From Bacteroidales bacterium (lineage in GTDB: Bacteria > Bacteroidota > Bacteroidia > Bacteroidales > P3), in contig JAFVBA010000007.1 of the NCBI GenBank assembly GCA_017480245.1, positions 1-38,337 on the forward strand: a DNA stretch of 38,337 nt, given 5' to 3'. The notes under the pieces were generated by a model. The model saw only the letters and a list, made by a program, of their open reading frames with translations, did not search any database and was not told the origin of the DNA. The translations under genes were made by a program, and so were the position numbers. Below are positions 16,939 to 24,758 of this stretch, one piece after another. Within the stretch, counting starts at the first letter, position 1. Each line of letters opens with the position of its first letter.

Positions 16939-18165
16939 ATGAAAAGAAGCATAAGATTATTATTTTTAGTTTTGGTATTAGGTACATCTAATGTGCTTTC
17001 ACAGAAAGAAAATAAGATAAAGATTGATACCATATATTATGATAAAGAATGGAAAGGTGTATCTAATAAAGATATGGCAGATTATTACCGAATTGCTATA
17101 AAAAGTAAAAAAGCAAAAACCAAGACATTTAAGGATTATTATATAACAGGAGAATTATTAGCTGAAGGTTCTTATATTCGCATTAACAAAAGAGATGATT
17201 ATAAAAGTATATTTGATGGAATACAATTGATGTACTATAAATCAGGACAAGTAGAAGCAAAGATGTTTTTTGTAAATGGAAAATTAGAAGGAGAAAGTCT
17301 TTTATATTACGAAAATGGTCAGATAAAACAATGTGATTATTATAAAAATGGGAATCTTAATGGATTGAGTACTAAATTCAATGAAAATGGAAGTGAAACT
17401 TATCAGGTTGAATATGTAGAAGGAATTCCTAAATATAATTATTATATACTAACAAAAGACAGTATTAGTAATAAATTCCGATTAAGAGATAATTTACCCG
17501 TATTAGAATCACCTAATATGGACGAATTAAAGCAAGAGTGGAGGAATGGTATAATTTGGTTATATTATGTTAAAAATAATGTAAGAATTGCTACTACAAA
17601 TATTAAAGTTAAGGATTATGGAAAATGGTATCAAATACCTATTATAATAGAAAATAATTCTGATACAACCATAGAGTTTTATCCTGATGAAATCACATCT
17701 AATTTAATAACATGGGAAGATTCTATAATAGATTTAGATGTATATTCTGCAGATGAATACATACGCAAAGTTAAACGTTCTCAAAATTGGTCTGCGGCAT
17801 TATATGGTGTAGCATTAGGACTCAACATTGCTAATGCAGGATACTCAACCTCAACTACCACTTATAGTGGTTACACATCAAAAGGATATACATACGGAAC
17901 CGCAACAACTACAACATATAATCCAAGTGCAGCTTACACTGCTCAAGTAAATGCCACAAACGATGCAATAAATTTTGCAAATGCTCTAAATGAAGATAGA
18001 GCAATAAAAGAGCAGGGTTATTTAAAAAGAACTACGATACATCCAGGTGAAATAATTTCCGGCTATGTAAATATAGAAAGAATAGGAGGAAAAGAAATGA
18101 CAGTCATTATAGATATTCAAGGAGCAAAATATACTTTTCCTTGGGATGTATCTAAAAAACAATAA
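16939..18165 (+). CDS. MORN-repeat exported protein (YwqK-like)
   Basis: The product is 408 residues. The ATG at 16939 is chosen because it begins a signal peptide, MKRSIRLLFLVLVLGTSNVLSQ; the upstream in-frame ATG at 16906 would only add MLLYHKKEFVK. Residues of about 55-150 are MORN-variant repeats of the YwqK type (YYITGELLAEGSY, YYKSGQVEAKMFF, YYENGQIKQCDYY, ENGSETYQVEY). The middle is a beta-rich region with IENNSDTTIEFYPDEI, resembling an Ig-like accessory fold. Residues of about 300-335 are a Ser/Thr/Tyr/Gly-rich low-complexity stretch. In Bacteroidetes such proteins are common; their roles are unknown, and the database label toxin-antitoxin antitoxin should not be trusted here. It converges on atpA and shares a bidirectional hairpin with it. 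Confidence 0.8.
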   Translation: MKRSIRLLFLVLVLGTSNVLSQKENKIKIDTIYYDKEWKGVSNKDMADYYRIAIKSKKAKTKTFKDYYITGELLAEGSYIRINKRDDYKSIFDGIQLMYYKSGQVEAKMFFVNGKLEGESLLYYENGQIKQCDYYKNGNLNGLSTKFNENGSETYQVEYVEGIPKYNYYILTKDSISNKFRLRDNLPVLESPNMDELKQEWRNGIIWLYYVKNNVRIATTNIKVKDYGKWYQIPIIIENNSDTTIEFYPDEITSNLITWEDSIIDLDVYSADEYIRKVKRSQNWSAALYGVALGLNIANAGYSTSTTTYSGYTSKGYTYGTATTTTYNPSAAYTAQVNATNDAINFANALNEDRAIKEQGYLKRTTIHPGEIISGYVNIERIGGKEMTVIIDIQGAKYTFPWDVSKKQ

Positions 18166-18197
18166 AAAGGCAGACAAAATTAAATATGTCTGCCTTG
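18164..18197 (-). terminator. GGCAGAC-type hairpin repeat, copy 3; terminator of atpA
   Basis: AAGGCAGACA (18167-18176) is perfectly inverted at 18187-18196 with a 10-nt loop. On the minus strand it is followed by TTTTATT, 22 bp past the atpA stop. The stem should also stop the convergent MORN gene weakly. It implies that the atpE-F-H-A transcript ends here. Confidence 0.8.
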
Positions 18198-18218
18198 AAG
18201 TATGATTTTGGTAAAATA

Positions 18219-19802
18219 TTATTCGGTAATATATTTGTGAGATGCCTCTTGGGCGGCTTTATGTAAGGTTTCCAAGATTTCATCGTCCATTTTACCTTGT
18301 TTTATTGCCGTTAAAGTATCTTTATAATGGGCATTGAGCAAAGTTAAGTAGTCTTTCTCAAAATCCAATACCTTATTTACAGGAATATTACTCAACCATC
18401 CTTTCGTTCCGCAGGCAATTACCGCAACTTGTTCCTCTACTTTCATAGGGAAATATTGATTTTGTTTCAATATCTCCACGTTACGTTTTCCTTTTTCCAA
18501 TACCATTTTGGTTGTTGCGTCCAAATCCGAACCGAATTTGGAGAATGCTTCCAATTCTCTGTATTGTGCCTGGTCTATTTTAAGCGTTCCTGCAATCTTT
18601 TTCATGGATTTTATCTGTGCTTTGCCACCTACACGCGATACGGAGATACCTACGTTGATTGCTGGGCGGACTCCCGAGTTGAAAAGGTTACTTTCCAAAA
18701 ATATCTGTCCGTCTGTGATTGATATAACGTTAGTAGGAATATATGCACTTACGTCCCCTGCCTGCGTTTCTATAATAGGCAATGCCGTTAAGGAACCTCC
18801 ACCTTTTACTTTGTCTTTTAAGCAAGACGGTAAGTCATTCATCTGTTTTGCAACCTCATCATTGTTGATTACCTTGCAGGCACGCTCCAATAATCTTGAA
18901 TGCAAATAGAACACATCCCCCGGATAAGCCTCACGTCCAGGCGGTCTGCGAAGTAGCAATGACACTTCACGGTAAGCAACGGCCTGTTTGGATAAGTCAT
19001 CGTAGATAACAAGGGCATGGCGTCCTGTATCACGGAAATATTCGCCGATAGCAGCACCTGCAAACGGAGCATAAAACTGCATAGCCGCAGGATCGGAAGC
19101 GGTAGCTGCCAAAACAACGGTGTATTTCATTGCATCGTGTTCTTCCAATGTCTTTACAAGGTTGGCAACGGTAGAACCTTTCTGTCCGCATGCAACATAA
19201 ATGCAATAAACAGGGTTGCCTGCTTCGTAAAATTCCTTTTGGTTTATTATAGTATCTATTGCGATAGCCGTTTTCCCCGTCTGTCTGTCGCCGATAATCA
19301 ATTCTCTTTGGCCTCTTCCGATAGGAATCATGGAATCTACGGCTTTCAATCCTGTTTGTAACGGTTCTTCAACAGGTTGTCGGTAAATAACGCCCGGGGC
19401 TTTCCTTTCGATAGGCATTTCCAAGGTTTTTCCCTGAATATCTCCCTTGCCGTCAATAGGTTGTCCGATGGTATTGATAACTCTTCCCAAAAGGCCTTCC
19501 CCGACACGCAAAGAAGCAATCCTTCCTGTACGTTTAACCGTATCACCTTCGTTAATGTCTCCTGTATCTCCCAATAACACTATACCGACATTGTCTTCCT
19601 CCAAGTTTTGAACGACACCCTGTACGCCGTTGTGGAATTCCACCAACTCACCTGACTGTGCGTTCAAAAGACCATACACTCTCGCAATACCGTCTCCGAC
19701 AGAAAGCACAGTACCTACTTCTTCCAACTGAGTTTCCAGCGAAGAGGAGGTAAGTTGCTCGCGCAATATTGCCGTAACTTCCGATGGTTTTAAAACTGAC
19801 AT
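18219..19802 (-). CDS. atpA: F-type ATP synthase alpha subunit
   Basis: A 527-residue non-catalytic nucleotide-binding subunit of F1, alternating with beta in the head. The N-terminal region ([26 protein letters not shown]) is followed by Walker [11 protein letters not shown] near residues 170-180. [45 protein letters not shown] is the conserved central block, and [14 protein letters not shown] the alpha signature. Length is slightly above the usual 503-513 residues. The start at 19802 is 5 bp after the atpH stop. It is the last gene of this transcript, because a terminator follows and atpG is displaced. Confidence 0.98.
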   Translation of the reverse strand: MSVLKPSEVTAILREQLTSSSLETQLEEVGTVLSVGDGIARVYGLLNAQSGELVEFHNGVQGVVQNLEEDNVGIVLLGDTGDINEGDTVKRTGRIASLRVGEGLLGRVINTIGQPIDGKGDIQGKTLEMPIERKAPGVIYRQPVEEPLQTGLKAVDSMIPIGRGQRELIIGDRQTGKTAIAIDTIINQKEFYEAGNPVYCIYVACGQKGSTVANLVKTLEEHDAMKYTVVLAATASDPAAMQFYAPFAGAAIGEYFRDTGRHALVIYDDLSKQAVAYREVSLLLRRPPGREAYPGDVFYLHSRLLERACKVINNDEVAKQMNDLPSCLKDKVKGGGSLTALPIIETQAGDVSAYIPTNVISITDGQIFLESNLFNSGVRPAINVGISVSRVGGKAQIKSMKKIAGTLKIDQAQYRELEAFSKFGSDLDATTKMVLEKGKRNVEILKQNQYFPMKVEEQVAVIACGTKGWLSNIPVNKVLDFEKDYLTLLNAHYKDTLTAIKQGKMDDEILETLHKAAQEASHKYITE

Positions 19803-19807
19803 AGTAT

Positions 19808-20344
19808 TTATTTTATTATTTCTTTTCTTAAATCGTTCAATTTCCTTAAATAAGAAGCGTCATATTGCTTATCATCAATCTCAATAATGAATCCGCCGAT
19901 AAGACTTTCGTTTATCTTTTCTTCCGTCTGCACTTTGCAGGAATATTCCGCCTCAATTTTTTGCTTAATAGTGTTTAAAGTTTCTTCACTTAACTTTGTA
20001 GCGGAAGTAATTCTTACTACCTTAATATTATTATAGGCATTGAAGATTTCAATAAACTCCTCACAGATTTCTTTCAAATAAATTTCGCGTCTTTTTGCCG
20101 TGATAAGCGCAAGAAACCTCATCGTAAGTTCATTACAAGAGTTTTCAAACAAAGCAAATAAGATTTCTTTCTTTTTCAGTGGCTTTACAGTAGGGTTTTT
20201 AAGCACAATGTTCAACTCTCTATTGTCTTTGCAAACCTCAAGTATATTATTAATGTCGTTAAATATAACATCTATAATATCCTTTTCGCGAGCCAAATCA
20301 AAAAGACTTTGAGCGTAACGTTTTTGCAGCCTCTTCTCGTCCAT
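19808..20344 (-). CDS. atpH: F-type ATP synthase delta subunit
   Basis: The product is 178 residues from ATG 20344 and forms the peripheral-stalk cap tying F1 to b. The longer reading to 20380 would overlap atpF by 35 bp; the chosen ATG starts one base after the atpF stop. [22 protein letters not shown] is the typical helical N-terminus, [19 protein letters not shown] a conserved central block, and [29 protein letters not shown] the C-terminal signature of the OSCP/delta family. Confidence 0.96.
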   Translation of the reverse strand: MDEKRLQKRYAQSLFDLAREKDIIDVIFNDINNILEVCKDNRELNIVLKNPTVKPLKKKEILFALFENSCNELTMRFLALITAKRREIYLKEICEEFIEIFNAYNNIKVVRITSATKLSEETLNTIKQKIEAEYSCKVQTEEKINESLIGGFIIEIDDKQYDASYLRKLNDLRKEIIK

Positions 20345-20345
20345 A

Positions 20346-20840
20346 TTATTTGAAACTAATCTTTTCCAATTGCTTTGCAATCAACTCTTCACTCGTCTGA
20401 GGATTTTTAACTTCCTGTTCTATCACTTTTTGGGCAATATCCAAAGAAAGTTGTGCCATCTGAGTCTGCACTTCTTTGATTGCTTTTTCTTTTTCAAAGT
20501 TTATATTTTCGCGGGCTTGCAAGATAATTTTTTCAGCCTCTGCTTTGGCTTTCTCTCTTGCGTCTTCTATCATTTGATTACCTGCTTGCTTGGCTTCTTT
20601 AAGGATATTGTCCCTTTCTTCTCTCGCTTGCGCCAAAAGTTCTTCGTTACCTGCCTTGAGTTTCTCCATTTCCTTTTTGGCATTTTCGGCAGCGAGCAAC
20701 GAATTTCTTATATCTTCTTCCCTTTTTCTAAGACCTTTTATAATGACAGGCCATCCCCATTTGCCAAGTATCAACAAGACGATAAGAAAAGTCAATGTCA
20801 TCCAAAAAATAAGTCCTATCCCGGGTGTCAATAGTCCCAT
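20346..20840 (-). CDS. atpF: F-type ATP synthase b subunit
   Basis: A 164-residue peripheral-stalk subunit. One membrane helix near residues 5-25 (GIGLIFWMTLTFLIVLLILGKWGW) is followed by a long Glu/Lys/Ala-rich coiled coil to the end. The fold and length are typical. It lies between atpE (105-bp gap with a hairpin) and atpH. Confidence 0.96.
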   Translation of the reverse strand: MGLLTPGIGLIFWMTLTFLIVLLILGKWGWPVIIKGLRKREEDIRNSLLAAENAKKEMEKLKAGNEELLAQAREERDNILKEAKQAGNQMIEDAREKAKAEAEKIILQARENINFEKEKAIKEVQTQMAQLSLDIAQKVIEQEVKNPQTSEELIAKQLEKISFK

Positions 20841-20875
20841 AGTCTTATTATTTTATTGTAAATACAGCCGAAGTT

Positions 20876-20938
20876 CCGCACAGATACTTTCTTTAAGCGG
20901 AAAAAAAGTTACCGCTTGCCGCAAAAATGTCTGTGCGG
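20876..20938 (-). promoter_or_regulatory. Two-tier hairpin between atpE and atpF
   Basis: CCGCACAGA (20876-20884) is exactly inverted at 20930-20938. Inside, AAGCGG (20895-20900) pairs with CCGCTT (20912-20917). On the minus-strand mRNA the inner loop carries a run of seven U. The structure sits 7 nt past the atpE stop codon. It could stabilise an upstream atpE message or partly terminate transcription, giving more c subunit than b (inference). Confidence 0.65.
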
Positions 20939-20945
20939 CTCGCAC

Positions 20946-21206
20946 TTATTTAAGTATTACAAGTAAGCAGGCAACAACTGCGAACAAAGAAACAGCCTCT
21001 ACCAATGCCGCTGCAATAATCATATTACTACGGATATCATTTACTGCATCCGGCTGACGGGCAATAGCTTCCATTGCATTTTTACCGATATTTCCGATAC
21101 CTAAACCTGCTGCTATTGCCGCAATTCCTGCACCTATTGCCGCCAATCCGTAACCCATAGGCGTGTAGTCGGCAACTGCCTGTAATAAAACCATTAATGT
21201 TGTCAT
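20946..21206 (-). CDS. atpE: F-type ATP synthase c subunit
   Basis: An 86-residue proteolipid that forms the ion-translocating ring. Two membrane helices are joined by a polar loop with the ARQPDAVNDIR motif. The essential acid is the Glu in AAALVEAVSLF. The positions that coordinate sodium in Na+-type rings (Ser after the Glu, Gln in helix 1) are not seen: Ala follows the Glu. Proton coupling is therefore inferred. atpB, normally upstream, is absent; a promoter and a divergent gene lie there instead. Confidence 0.97.
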   Translation of the reverse strand: MTTLMVLLQAVADYTPMGYGLAAIGAGIAAIAAGLGIGNIGKNAMEAIARQPDAVNDIRSNMIIAAALVEAVSLFAVVACLLVILK

Positions 21207-21281
21207 TGTTTTAAAATTTATTGTTTTATTTTATTAATTTAATTTTCTAAATGCCCTATAACATTTCTGCATTTGGACTGT

Positions 21282-21310
21282 CAAAGATATACATTTTTTT
21301 TCTAATACAA
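21282..21310 (-). promoter_or_regulatory. Promoter of the atpE-F-H-A operon
   Basis: Minus strand: TTG (21310-21308), 18-nt spacer, TATCTTTG (21289-21282). The predicted start is near 21275 with a leader of about 70 nt. Confidence 0.75.
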
Positions 21311-21574
21311 GATTTTTTGATAAAAATTTTTTATTTATTGATTTTGAAATTTATAATAATCAAAACATTACTTTAAAAAGTATAATCATTTTCAGACATT
21401 CAGAAAATATCTTACTTTTTCTGCAAAATAATATTTTTTAAAGCATATCTGTTTTTAAGAATAACCTGTTTAGTAAAAGGAAAACTGAAATAAAAACAAT
21501 TACGTAAGGAGAATACAATTTATTTTTCAGTAATTTTGCAACAAATTAACAATTATTTAAAACAAATAGCTATT
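21311..21574. other. AT-rich intergenic region between divergent genes
   Basis: No gene is seen. The only recognisable element is TAATTTTG at 21531-21538, a -7 box for the downstream flavoprotein gene. No matching -33 box is clear. The remainder is AT-rich with short A and T tracts. Confidence 0.6.
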
Positions 21575-22060
21575 ATGAATTACGATAACAGCAAAGTAAG
21601 AAGACAAGACAGGCTTTTGGACGTACAACGTGCAGAAGAATTATTGCAAACATGTGAATACGGAATTCTTTCTATGACAGACACAGACGGATTGCCTTAT
21701 GCCGTGCCGATAAATTTCGTTTGGAACAAAGAAAATTCAATATACGTTCATTGCGCTATGGAAGGCAAGAAAATAAATGCCTTAATGAAAAATCCGAATG
21801 TATCATTCTGTATTATAGGTCGTGTAAATCTTTTACCGAATAAATTTACTACTGAATACGAAAGCGTGATTATGCAAGGCAAAGCGGAATTGAATATAAC
21901 AGACGAAGAAAAAACGGCAGCAATTGAACTTTTGCTTCAAAAATTATCACCTAATGATATAGTAATCGGAAGAAAATATGCTGAAAAATCCTTTAAACGA
22001 ACTAAGATTATCAGAATTGATTTTTCTTTGTGGAGCGGAAAAACAAAGAAAGTTATGTAA
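21575..22060 (+). CDS. Pyridoxamine 5'-phosphate oxidase-like (Nim-type) flavoprotein
   Basis: A 161-residue split-barrel FMN-binding protein of the PNPOx-like/NimA group. The ATG at 21575 is chosen because it directly precedes the conserved YDNSKVRRQDRLL start; the upstream reading begins inside the promoter. The motif GILSMTDTDGLPYAVPINFVWNKENSIYVHCAMEGKKINALMKNPNVSFCIIG is typical: strand, small-ligand pocket and KxxAL. Nim members reduce nitroimidazoles, but this chromosomal paralogue group has many unknown functions, so resistance should not be inferred. It converges on rsgA with only 13 bp between. Confidence 0.85.
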   Translation: MNYDNSKVRRQDRLLDVQRAEELLQTCEYGILSMTDTDGLPYAVPINFVWNKENSIYVHCAMEGKKINALMKNPNVSFCIIGRVNLLPNKFTTEYESVIMQGKAELNITDEEKTAAIELLLQKLSPNDIVIGRKYAEKSFKRTKIIRIDFSLWSGKTKKVM

Positions 22061-22073
22061 TAGTTTTAGAAAA

Positions 22074-23072
22074 TCAATTCATATCGTCCGCATTCAATAA
22101 TTTAATATAATTATTGTAGCGTTCGGCGGAAATTTCTCCGTCTTCAACGGCTTGTTTTATCGCACAATGAGGTTCATGGGTGTGAGTACAATTGTAATAC
22201 TTACAATCTTCCAACCGTTCTTTCATCTCCGGAAAATATAAAGCAAGTTCCTCTTTTTTAAAATCCACAATACCGAAAGATTTTACCCCTGGAGTATCTA
22301 TAATTCTAATATCTCCGTTTTCAATCATTGAGGCAAAAGTCGTTGTATGCTTTCCGCTGTGGTGGGAAGAAGAAATTTCTGCCGTTTTCTGTTTAGCAGA
22401 CGGACAAAGTAAGTTTATTAGAGTACTTTTTCCCACTCCCGAATTACCGCTGAATAAAACAATCTTTCCTTTTAACATATCCCGCAGTTTAGTTATGCCC
22501 GTACCGTTTTCACAACTTGTAAGCATAACATTATATCCGATTTGCTCGTAAGTTTCTATCAAAAAACCTGCATATTCTGCCGCTTTATCGTCAAAAATAT
22601 CCGTTTTGTTAATAACAATTGTGCAAGGTACGTTGTAGGCATTGGCTGTTACGAGAAAACGGTCAATAAACATTGTATCTGTTTCGGGGTTCTTGCAACT
22701 TACTATTAAAAAAACCATATCAACATTTGCTGCTACGATACTGTAGAGTTTAGATAGATTGACGGATTTGCGGATTATGTAATTTTTTCGCGGTAAAATA
22801 TTATCTATTTGTGCATATTCGCTGTTATGTGTATCTATAAAATGAACTATATCTCCTACTGCAACAGGATTTGTTGTTTTTATACCTGCAATACGGAATT
22901 TACCTTTGACAACACAATTTCTTACTGTTCCGTCTTCTTGTTTTACAACATAAAATGAGCCTGTTGAAGTAATAACTCTGCCGATATTACCACTATTTTT
23001 CTCTTTTGCAACAGAAATATCGGACATTGCTGTCTTCGGATTTGATTTAGTTATTTTTTTATGATTACTCAT
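22074..23072 (-). CDS. rsgA: Ribosome small subunit-dependent GTPase A
   Basis: A 332-residue circularly permuted GTPase that acts late in 30S ribosome maturation. Order: OB-fold (residues of about 30-95), G4 VINKTD, G1 GNSGVGKSTLIN, G3 DTPGVKSFG, then a C-terminal zinc knuckle CKYYNCTHTHEPHC. The reading frame opens upstream with GTG at 23096; ATGs exist at 23078, 23072 and 23027. I prefer 23072 (MSNHKKI), with moderate certainty. It lies 58 bp downstream of the initiator tRNA on the same strand and may share its transcript. Confidence 0.93.
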   Translation of the reverse strand: MSNHKKITKSNPKTAMSDISVAKEKNSGNIGRVITSTGSFYVVKQEDGTVRNCVVKGKFRIAGIKTTNPVAVGDIVHFIDTHNSEYAQIDNILPRKNYIIRKSVNLSKLYSIVAANVDMVFLIVSCKNPETDTMFIDRFLVTANAYNVPCTIVINKTDIFDDKAAEYAGFLIETYEQIGYNVMLTSCENGTGITKLRDMLKGKIVLFSGNSGVGKSTLINLLCPSAKQKTAEISSSHHSGKHTTTFASMIENGDIRIIDTPGVKSFGIVDFKKEELALYFPEMKERLEDCKYYNCTHTHEPHCAIKQAVEDGEISAERYNNYIKLLNADDMN

Positions 23073-23130
23073 AGGCATTAACACAGATAATTGCACCTTA
23101 GATTAGCCATAGCCTTATATAAAAAGAAAG

Positions 23131-23202
23131 TAGCGGGGGCAGGATTCGAACCTACGACCTCCGGGTTATGAGCCCGGTGAGCTACCACTGCTCTACCCCG
23201 CA
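23131..23202 (-). tRNA. Initiator tRNA-fMet (CAT)
   Basis: The cloverleaf on the minus strand is 72 nt without CCA. Acceptor pairs 2-71 to 7-66 are GCGGGG/CCCCGC, and position 1-72 is an unpaired T-T. D stem is GAGC/GCTC, giving A11-U24. Anticodon stem CCGGG/CCCGG surrounds CTCATAA, anticodon CAT. T arm is GTAGG TTCGAAT CCTGC. The 1-72 mismatch, A11-U24 and three G-C pairs next to the loop are bacterial initiator features. CCA is not encoded. Confidence 0.95.
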
Positions 23203-23218
23203 TTCTGTTTTCAGTTTG

Positions 23219-23249
23219 CAAAATTACAACAAATATCCGAACTGACCAA
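23219..23249 (-). promoter_or_regulatory. Promoter of the initiator tRNA (and possibly rsgA)
   Basis: Minus strand: TTG (23249-23247), 20-nt spacer, TAATTTTG (23226-23219). It would start near 23212, about 10 nt before the mature tRNA 5' end. Confidence 0.65.
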
Positions 23250-23346
23250 ATTATTTTTTATTTTTCTTAATTCTCATTTCATTTTTATAATTTTATAAAA
23301 TAAAACTGCCCCTTGGTAATTTTTTGCCGCTTTTTACAGATTTCGC

Positions 23347-23455
23347 GCCGCCCTTCGTGGAAACATTTTGAAAAAAACTCTTTTTTCTGGTCAAAAAAAC
23401 AGTTTTTTTACATCAAAAAAAGAGTTTTTTCTAAATTTATTTCAAAAGGGGCGGC
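23347..23455. repeat. 109-bp phased A/T-tract repeat, copy A
   Basis: Bounded by GCCGCCC (23347-23353) and GGGGCGGC (23448-23455). Inside are three palindromes, A7-CTC-T6, A7-CAG-T7 and A7-GAG-T6, centred at 23379, 23401 and 23423, that is exactly 22 bp apart. The first and third can also pair with each other (15 bp). Same length, order and spacing as copy B at 27470-27578. Confidence 0.9.
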
Positions 23456-23550
23456 GGAAAGTTTGCAAAGGGCAGTAAATTTTCCCGTAAAAGCAGTGAA
23501 ATATTTAAATATGAAAAATATGAATTTTGTCTTTTTTGCCTTGAAATTTA

Positions 23551-23580
23551 TTGTCAATTCAAAGATTATAAGTAAATTTG
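23551..23580 (+). promoter_or_regulatory. Promoter of the RluB-type pseudouridine synthase operon
   Basis: TTG (23551-23553), 19-nt spacer, TAAATTTG (23573-23580), a canonical Bacteroidetes promoter. It starts 96 bp after the curved repeat copy A. Confidence 0.8.
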
Positions 23581-23608
23581 CAAATTATTTTAATTACAAT
23601 CAAGTATT

Positions 23609-24721
23609 ATGAGAGAGAGAGGAAATCACGATTGGAACAGAGAAGACAATCGCAGAGGTAATCGTCGCGACGACAGATATTCTCGTGACAAAAGGTCTTT
23701 CGGAAATGACGAAGAATCATTCGAAAGAAACGAAAGACGCAGTAACAGAGGCGAAAACAGATTTTCAAAAGACGGAAATAAATTTTCTAAATTTGGAAAT
23801 CGTTTTGAAAAGAAGGAAGGAAGAAAACGTCTTGACAAAAGAGAGGAAGAAAGACCTCAAAGAAGAAAACGTGCTTTTGAAGAGTATAAACAAGAAAACG
23901 ACCCGAGAAGACGTCCGCGTATAAAATACAATGACAAAGGCGAAAGGTTGTTTAACGAGCGCAGAAGTGAGGCTCCGAAACAAATGCAGCCTAAACAAGA
24001 AGACAAAGCGGTAAGATTGAATAAATATATCGCCAATGCAGGCATTTGTTCGCGTAGGGAAGCCGATGTTTTGATTTCTACGGGCGTTATAAAGGTAAAT
24101 GGCGAAGTTGTTACCACTCTTGGTTATAAGGTTCAGCCGACAGATGTGGTTAAATACAACGGCCGCACGCTTAAAAACGAAAAGAAAATTTATATCCTGT
24201 TGAATAAACCTAAGGGATACATAACTACTTCCGATGACCCGCAACAACGCAAAACCGTTATGGAACTTATTGACGGTGCGTGCAGGGAAAGAGTTTATCC
24301 TGTGGGAAGATTAGACCGTATGACCACAGGTCTTTTGCTTTTGACCAACGACGGAGAGATGACAAAGAAACTTACGCACCCTTCTTTCGGGGCTCAAAAA
24401 GTTTATAACGCAGAACTTGACCGTCCGCTTTTGAAAGAAGATATGCAGACCTTGCTTGAAGGTGTTGAATTGGAAGACGGCGAAATGAGAGTTGATGATG
24501 TGAATTGGCTTGCCAACACTCCTATGGATAAAAAGAAAGTCGGCATTAGTATTCACTCAGGAAAGAATCGTATCATCAGACGTTTGTTTGAGGCATTGGG
24601 ATATGAAGTCAAGAAATTGGACAGAGTTTATTTTGCGGGCTTAACAAAAAAGAATCTTTTAAGAGGTCAATACCGTTTCTTAGACGATAAAGAAATCGGA
24701 TTCTTACACATGCAGAAGTAA
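23609..24721 (+). CDS. rRNA large subunit pseudouridine synthase, RluB/RsuA family
   Basis: A 370-residue enzyme isomerising uridine in rRNA. Residues 1-130 are a disordered extension rich in Arg, Asn, Glu and Lys (many RRxxR and NRxE patterns), typical of Bacteroidetes homologues and probably RNA-binding. Residues of about 131-175 form an S4 domain (VRLNKYIANAGICSRREADVLI). The catalytic domain follows, with the active-site PVGRLDRMTTGLLLLTNDG (Asp of GRLD) and the C-terminal GKNRIIRRLFEALGYEV. It starts an apparent operon with the CapD-like gene 37 bp downstream. RluB is the likelier of the family members, but target specificity is not determined from sequence. Confidence 0.92.
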   Translation: MRERGNHDWNREDNRRGNRRDDRYSRDKRSFGNDEESFERNERRSNRGENRFSKDGNKFSKFGNRFEKKEGRKRLDKREEERPQRRKRAFEEYKQENDPRRRPRIKYNDKGERLFNERRSEAPKQMQPKQEDKAVRLNKYIANAGICSRREADVLISTGVIKVNGEVVTTLGYKVQPTDVVKYNGRTLKNEKKIYILLNKPKGYITTSDDPQQRKTVMELIDGACRERVYPVGRLDRMTTGLLLLTNDGEMTKKLTHPSFGAQKVYNAELDRPLLKEDMQTLLEGVELEDGEMRVDDVNWLANTPMDKKKVGISIHSGKNRIIRRLFEALGYEVKKLDRVYFAGLTKKNLLRGQYRFLDDKEIGFLHMQK

Positions 24722-24758
24722 ATCGCTTATCAAAGGAGAATAATTAATTATTATTCCC

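Larger units (their letters stand above)
23203..23608. other. Intergenic region between initiator tRNA and RluB-type gene
   Basis: Contains the tRNA promoter, the first 109-bp curved repeat (23347-23455) and the plus-strand promoter at 23551-23580. The remaining sequence shows no gene; the reading frame across 23313-23612 is mainly the repeat. Confidence 0.75.

Noticed and set aside
20370-20834. Plus-strand frames opposite atpF
   Set aside because: Mirror image of the Lys/Glu coiled coil, giving Phe/Leu-rich artefacts.
21575-22060. Nitroimidazole resistance gene (nim)
   Set aside because: Only the general PNPOx-like fold is visible; resistance cannot be inferred from it.
23131-23202. Elongator tRNA-Met or Ile2
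   Set aside because: The unpaired 1-72, A11-U24 and three G-C pairs by the anticodon loop identify an initiator.
23313-23612. 99-residue frame upstream of the RluB-type gene
   Set aside because: Mostly Lys/Phe encoded by the A/T-tract repeat and the promoter.
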